DNA of 64,000 bases from JBLINH01 sp047639165 (lineage in GTDB: Bacteria; Patescibacteriota; Minisyncoccia; Phycocordibacterales; JAACPR01). The translations under genes and the position numbers were made by a program. Shown one piece after another: positions 59,973 through 64,000 of this stretch. The notes under the pieces are model-generated. The model made no database searches, was not told where the DNA came from, and was given only the letters and a program-made list of their open reading frames with translations. Numbering within the stretch: the first letter of the stretch is position 1; each line of letters starts with the position of its first letter. The stretch spans positions 1 through 64,000 of the forward strand of contig JBLINH010000001.1 of assembly GCA_047639165.1 (NCBI GenBank), read 5' to 3'.

Positions 59973-60191
59973 ATGAAAAGATATCCAGTAATAGTGAGCA
60001 AAGGTCAACTTCTTTATAGGAGTCCAGATTGTAACAAGACTGTTGCAGTTTTGATCCTACATGCATTAGTGATACTTGCCTTCGTGCCACTATCTTCAAA
60101 ATTCTCACCAAACCAGAAGGAATTGAAACCAGCTACCCCACCACCCGTCAAGGTGGTGGAAGAAGCTAAAATAACTTCTGTGTCGAGGTAA
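59973..60191 (+). CDS. Small single-helix membrane protein
   Basis: 72 residues: MKRYPVIVSKGQLLYRSPDC, then a transmembrane helix (VAVLILHALVILAFVPLS) and a Pro/Val-rich tail (ATPPPVKVVEEAKITSV). The tail is probably outside or periplasm-like. No known domain. It is divergent from uvrC and followed by two hairpins. Confidence 0.55.
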   Translation: MKRYPVIVSKGQLLYRSPDCNKTVAVLILHALVILAFVPLSSKFSPNQKELKPATPPPVKVVEEAKITSVSR

Positions 60192-60209
60192 AGATTTATA
60201 TCTTTACCT
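60186..60209 (+). terminator. First of two tandem hairpins
   Basis: AGGTAAAGAT (60186-60195) pairs with ATCTTTACCT (60200-60209). It starts within the stop codon region of the small membrane-protein gene and has no T-tract. Confidence 0.5.
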
Positions 60210-60210
60210 A

Positions 60211-60248
60211 GAAACCACTCGTCACTTTGTGCACGAGTGGTTTTCTCT
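60211..60248. terminator. Intrinsic terminator, second tandem hairpin
   Basis: AAAACCACTCGT-type stem (60212-60223) pairs with ACGAGTGGTTTT (60233-60244), followed by CTCTTTTATTT. It serves the plus-strand gene and, in reverse, uvrA. Confidence 0.8.
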
Positions 60249-60249
60249 T

Positions 60250-62844
60250 TTATTTCTTTAAATACTTCTTCAAGTAATTTCCAGTGTACGACTCCTTAAC
60301 TTGAGCAACTTGTTCAGGTGTTCCCTTTGCTACGATGTTTCCACCCTTTTCTCCCCCTTCAGGTCCGATATCTATAACATAATCAGCAGACTTGATAATA
60401 TCCATACTGTGCTCGATGATAATTACAGTATTTCCCTTATCAACCAGTTTCTGAAGAATTTCGATAAGTTTAATAACGTCCTCGTAGTGTAAACCAATTG
60501 TTGGTTCATCTAAGATATACACTGTTTTTTGTAAGTGAGATCTATACAACTCTGATGATATTTTAACTCTCTGTGCCTCTCCACCTGAAAGTGTAGTTGC
60601 TGATTGTCCAAGCTCCAGATATCCAAGACCCACTTCGTTTAGAGTTTTCAGTCTGTCTGAGATTGATGGTATATCGATAAAGAATTTAAGTGCGTCTTCA
60701 ACTGTCATATTCAAAACATCATGAATATTTTTATTTTTGTACTTAACCTCCAAAGTTTCTTTCATAAATCTCTTTCCCATACAAACTTCACAAGGAACAT
60801 ATACAGTTGGAAGAAAGTGCATTTCAACAGCTATCTGTCCGTTTCCTTGGCAAGCTTCACATCTTCCACCTTTAACATTGAAAGAGAACCTTCCAGATTT
60901 CCATCCTCTGTATCTTGCTTCTTCAGTTTCAGCAAACATATCTCTGATATGTGTCCACGCTCCAGTATATGTAGCAGGGTTTGATCTAGGAGTTCTACCG
61001 ATAGCCGATTGATTTATAAGGATTGACCTCCCAGCGTACTCAGTACCGGTAAATTCTTTACAGTTATACAGATCATTAGTTCTGTATTTTCTATCGAATC
61101 GAGCTCTAAGGTTTTTGTTTAAGATCTCGTATACAAAAGATGACTTTCCAGATCCAGATACTCCAGTAACAGCTACCAGTTTACCGAGAGGAATATCAAC
61201 ATTCATATTTTTTATATTAAAAATATTTCCACCCTTAATTCTAATCTTTCCTTTATTTTCATCCCTTCTTTTCTTTGGGATAGGGATCACCTTATCACCT
61301 CGAAGATAATCTAGTGTTACAGACCCTGAAGGATTTGTTTTTGCTGTAAGGAGTTTTTCTAATTCCCCAGCCACTACAACTTCCCCGCCATGATTTCCAG
61401 CTCCTGGTCCAATATCAACAATATAGTCTGATGCGAAGATAGTATCTTCGTCATGTTCCACTACTATTATAGTATTTCCTAAATCACGAAGCTCAAGAAG
61501 AGTTTTGATCAGCCGATCATTATCTCTCGAGTGTAAACCAATTGTTGGTTCATCAAGTACATAAAGTGCACCAACCAAACCTGATCCTAGTTGACTAGCT
61601 AATCTAATTCTTTGAGCTTCTCCACCAGAGAGAGTGTGAGCCTTTCTGTTTAGTCCTAGGTATTCAATACCAACATTATCCATGAAGTTAAGTCTGGCTT
61701 CTATTTCTTTTATAACAACTTTTGCAATTTCTTTCTCCACTTTAGAAAGTTTTAGTTTTGAGAAAAACATAAGAGCCTTACTAATAGACATAGCCGAAAG
61801 AAGTACTATATTGATCTTCTCTTTAGAATCTCCTAAATACACACTAAGTGCTTCAGCTCTTAATCTATCTCCATTACACTTCTTACAAACTTCATCCCCA
61901 AAGAAATGTCTTGTTCCAAGACCATTACATTCATCACATGCTCCGTGAGGTGAGTTAAATGAGAACAGTCTTGGTTCTATTTCTGGAAATGAGAACCCAT
62001 CGTATGGACACATGAATTTAGATGACATTAGTTTCTCTTCCTCAAAAGCTACTATCTTAATCAAGCCTTCTGTTTCATCAAGGGTTTTTTCGATAGCTTC
62101 ACTCAGTCTTTCTTTTGTATCATCACTTCCTGATTTTACCTCACTAACAAAAAACTCATCGATGAGGATATCAATATCGTGTTTTTTATTCTTAGCAAGT
62201 TCTATCCTGTCCCGTAGTTTTATTTCTTTTCCATCAATTCTTGCTTTCTCATATCCTTTTCCAAGATAGTCGTATAGTAACTGATAGTATTCCCCCTTTC
62301 TTCCAACAACTACAGGAGCAAATATTTTTACTTTCAAATCGTTTATCTTTACACCCATAACATCCTTATCAATTTTTTTTGTATCAATATCCTTCACTGC
62401 CTTTATGACAGTCCGCAGAATTTCCTCATTAGATAGTTTTTTTATCTCTCTCCCGCACTCTAAACAGTGAGGCTTACCAACTCTGGCAAAAAGTATTCGA
62501 AGGTAATCATATATTTCTGTAATAGTGGCAACTGTTGATCTAGGGTTATTTGATCTTGATTTCTGATCTATTGAAATGGCAGGGGAAAGACCTGTGATCT
62601 CATCAACATCAGGTTTTTGCATTTGTTTAAGGAATTGTCTGGCATATGCAGAAAGAGATTCAACATATCTTCTTTGTCCTTCAGCGAAGATAGTATCAAA
62701 AGCTAATGATGATTTTCCAGATCCAGATAGACCAGTGAAAACTACCATTTTGTCTCGTGGCATTTCTAAGTCTATATTCTTTAGATTATGGGTTCTTGCG
62801 CCCTTAACCACTATTTTGTCTTTGTCTTCTTTTTTACTTTCCAT
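60250..62844 (-). CDS. uvrA: Excinuclease ABC subunit A
   Basis: DNA-damage sensor of excision repair. The first ATPase has [20 protein letters not shown] and [15 protein letters not shown], the second [20 protein letters not shown] signatures are [17 protein letters not shown] and [17 protein letters not shown]. Three zinc-binding CxxC sets are present (CLECG region, CDECNG/CKKCNG, CEACQG/CEVCMG). ATG 62844 ([20 protein letters not shown]) is preferred; further in-frame ATG codons occur at 62862 and 62901. Confidence 0.96.
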   Translation of the reverse strand: MESKKEDKDKIVVKGARTHNLKNIDLEMPRDKMVVFTGLSGSGKSSLAFDTIFAEGQRRYVESLSAYARQFLKQMQKPDVDEITGLSPAISIDQKSRSNNPRSTVATITEIYDYLRILFARVGKPHCLECGREIKKLSNEEILRTVIKAVKDIDTKKIDKDVMGVKINDLKVKIFAPVVVGRKGEYYQLLYDYLGKGYEKARIDGKEIKLRDRIELAKNKKHDIDILIDEFFVSEVKSGSDDTKERLSEAIEKTLDETEGLIKIVAFEEEKLMSSKFMCPYDGFSFPEIEPRLFSFNSPHGACDECNGLGTRHFFGDEVCKKCNGDRLRAEALSVYLGDSKEKINIVLLSAMSISKALMFFSKLKLSKVEKEIAKVVIKEIEARLNFMDNVGIEYLGLNRKAHTLSGGEAQRIRLASQLGSGLVGALYVLDEPTIGLHSRDNDRLIKTLLELRDLGNTIIVVEHDEDTIFASDYIVDIGPGAGNHGGEVVVAGELEKLLTAKTNPSGSVTLDYLRGDKVIPIPKKRRDENKGKIRIKGGNIFNIKNMNVDIPLGKLVAVTGVSGSGKSSFVYEILNKNLRARFDRKYRTNDLYNCKEFTGTEYAGRSILINQSAIGRTPRSNPATYTGAWTHIRDMFAETEEARYRGWKSGRFSFNVKGGRCEACQGNGQIAVEMHFLPTVYVPCEVCMGKRFMKETLEVKYKNKNIHDVLNMTVEDALKFFIDIPSISDRLKTLNEVGLGYLELGQSATTLSGGEAQRVKISSELYRSHLQKTVYILDEPTIGLHYEDVIKLIEILQKLVDKGNTVIIIEHSMDIIKSADYVIDIGPEGGEKGGNIVAKGTPEQVAQVKESYTGNYLKKYLKK

Positions 62845-62918
62845 AGAGTATTCCCTATGCATGGTGGCACAGAGTTTAATTATCTTATATGTAGAGGACA
62901 TCTTAGCAGAAAAGTCAA

Positions 62919-62944
62919 AGCCCCGCCACTAATGTGACGGGGCT
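62919..62944 (-). terminator. intrinsic terminator
   Basis: AGCCCCG-CAC (62919-62929) pairs with GTG-CGGGGCT (62934-62944), with one mismatch. On the minus strand TTGACTTTTCTG follows. It ends the adenylate-kinase-like gene. Confidence 0.7.
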
Positions 62945-62968
62945 GAAATATTATCGTGTAACTAACCT

Positions 62969-63592
62969 TTAGGCAGCTACATCTGTTTTAAAACCAAGAA
63001 CTTTTTTTGCTTGAAGAAAAGTCTCGTCTGCTTTTCCCTCAGAAGAAATTTGAAAAATCTTATAACCTATTTTTCTTAAATTTTCTCTAATTCCTTTAAT
63101 CTCTTCTTTGTAGAATGTGAGAGCTTTTGTAGTCGCTTCTACAGAAAGATCATTTCTTCTTTTTCTGCTGCGATCATTCATAATTCGATCGAAACATTCT
63201 TTTTCATTCAAAGCCACCTCGATGATAGCCACATTCGAACATCCAAGCTCTTCTTCACCAAAACTAATATGTTTAAGTAAATTTGTCAGCTCTGAGGCTT
63301 GATTCTCATTTCTCGGAAAACCTTCTAGAGCAAGTCCTCCGTATTTTGCATCTCTAACTTTTGTCAGAATATCATCTTTAGTGATTTTCATGGTGACATT
63401 ATCCGGGATGAGAATCCTTTTGGATAATCCTTCTGAATATTCATCCCTAAATTTTTCGCATTTTTTTAACTTTTCTCTGCAAATATCACCCACACCTGCG
63501 TGGTAGAAACTAGAAAGAGAAGCTATCTTTTTAGCAAGGCTACTCTTACCAGAACCTACAGGTCCAATCACTACAATCCCACTATACTTCAT
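62969..63592 (-). CDS. Adenylate-kinase-like nucleotide kinase
   Basis: 207 residues. The P-loop is [17 protein letters not shown] (about 8-24) and the NMP-binding/catalytic region GGLALEGFPRNENQASEL resembles the LDGFPR motif of adenylate kinases. The lid Arg region is RIMNDRSRKRRNDLSVEA. It lacks the long zinc lid. Adenylate kinase or a relative acting on another nucleotide are both possible. It lies between uvrA and uvrB, on the same strand. Confidence 0.75.
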   Translation of the reverse strand: MKYSGIVVIGPVGSGKSSLAKKIASLSSFYHAGVGDICREKLKKCEKFRDEYSEGLSKRILIPDNVTMKITKDDILTKVRDAKYGGLALEGFPRNENQASELTNLLKHISFGEEELGCSNVAIIEVALNEKECFDRIMNDRSRKRRNDLSVEATTKALTFYKEEIKGIRENLRKIGYKIFQISSEGKADETFLQAKKVLGFKTDVAA

Positions 63593-63679
63593 TGTGTTTT
63601 CTCCTTTATTTTTGGTTTTTATCTAAATGAACTAACGATCAATCAACTCATAATATATACCTCTCACAAAAAAATTCAA

Positions 63680-64000
63680 CTATTTCTTTCTCATCTCCTC
63701 CAGAATCTTTATCTCATCACGAAGTATAGCTGCTGTTTCAAAATCTAATATCTTCACAGATCCCTCCATTTGTTTTTCTTTTTGTCGTATTAATTTATCT
63801 GGATTCTTTTTAAGTAGTTTAGCGTCTATCTTTAATAGCCTACTAACAGTCTTCTCATGATCTGTTTGCATTGTTTCAGTAATATCTCTAATCGCTTTTG
63901 AAATAGTTTTAGGAGTAATTCCATGTTTCTCATTATATTCCATCTGAATACCTCGTCTTCTATTTGTTTCGTCTATCGCGTACTCCATTGCTTTTGTCAT
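63680..64000 (-). CDS. uvrB: Excinuclease ABC subunit B, C-terminal part (partial)
   Basis: The frame runs off the right edge. The visible 106 residues match the UvrB C-terminus: MTKAMEYAIDETNRRRGIQM, YNEKHGITPKTISKAIRDI and the UVR domain (KILDFETAAILRDEIKILEE) that binds UvrC. The upstream helicase motifs lie outside the window. With uvrA and uvrC it completes the UvrABC set in this region. Confidence 0.93.
   Translation of the reverse strand: MTKAMEYAIDETNRRRGIQMEYNEKHGITPKTISKAIRDITETMQTDHEKTVSRLLKIDAKLLKKNPDKLIRQKEKQMEGSVKILDFETAAILRDEIKILEEMRKK

Noticed and set aside
1..64000. CRISPR arrays, insertion sequences, rRNA genes, riboswitches
   Set aside because: No repeat-spacer pattern, transposase, rRNA sequence or recognisable riboswitch was seen anywhere in the window.

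Overview
The window looks like a low-GC chromosome segment of an ultra-small bacterium of the Candidate Phyla Radiation (Patescibacteria), most likely a Parcubacteria/Paceibacteria-type lineage. Reasons: almost every gene is an essential housekeeping gene. Several are shortened in ways usual for this group: AlaRS without its C-Ala domain, UvrC without the helix-hairpin-helix tail, DnaJ without the zinc finger. Several proteins belong to families I know mainly from these genomes (2498-2974, 7429-7776, 37140-38543, 46028-47266, 47335-48363, 50838-51806). bL9 is present. These identifications come from reading the sequence; no database search was run.

Layout. 1-2.2 kb: a gene end, then recR and dnaB. 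2.2-8.5 kb: a lone family protein, cysS, corA, an S41 protease with rplI, rpmA, an Ada-like metal-binding membrane protein and a small transglycosylase. 8.5-9.45 kb: a hairpin-rich stretch and a gene with a homing-endonuclease-like repeat bracketed by a perfect 14-bp inverted repeat. 9.45-19.4 kb (all minus): a cell-wall and division cluster (FemAB, LytM peptidase, murG, ftsW, mraY, DacA-like) with gltX, scpAB and a YceI protein. 19.5-23.7 kb: an accessory island (alpha/beta hydrolase, erythromycin-esterase-like, two Nudix, HIT, and a gene split at an A AAA AAG slippery site). 23.8-28.9 kb: trpS, an orphan histidine kinase, an EamA transporter, speD and small membrane proteins. 28.9-33.2 kb: dnaJ, dnaK and grpE interleaved with two small plus-strand genes. 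33.2-37.1 kb: rpsI, rplM, rplQ, rpoA, rpsD, rpsK, rpsM, infA. 37.1-39.8 kb: a Baseplate-J-like membrane protein and a PilM/FtsA-like ATPase. 39.8-53 kb: alaS, an ATP-cone nuclease, mnmA, mltG, a sigma4-HARE regulator, leuS, ychF. 53-57.6 kb: a GH25 lysozyme cassette abutting a broken peptidoglycan-binding gene, small envelope proteins and a second mltG. 57.6-64 kb: tRNA-Ala, ddl, uvrC, uvrA, an adenylate-kinase-like protein and the end of uvrB.

How it fits together. The genes serve cell-wall synthesis and remodelling, translation (six aminoacyl-tRNA synthetases and a ribosomal protein operon), chaperones and excision repair (uvrA, uvrC, part of uvrB). Most genes are on the minus strand in tight, often overlapping runs. 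The plus-strand genes are mostly short and monocistronic, several with clear TTGACA-type promoters and intrinsic terminators.

Two promoter patterns recur. First, a TATAAT-like -10 element lies 5-9 nt before the start codon of many genes, which predicts leaderless mRNAs. Second, four divergent gene pairs share one overlapping or palindromic -35 element. The other notable items are a possible programmed -1 frameshift, an inverted-repeat-bounded gene, and a very short transcription unit between ftsW and murG.
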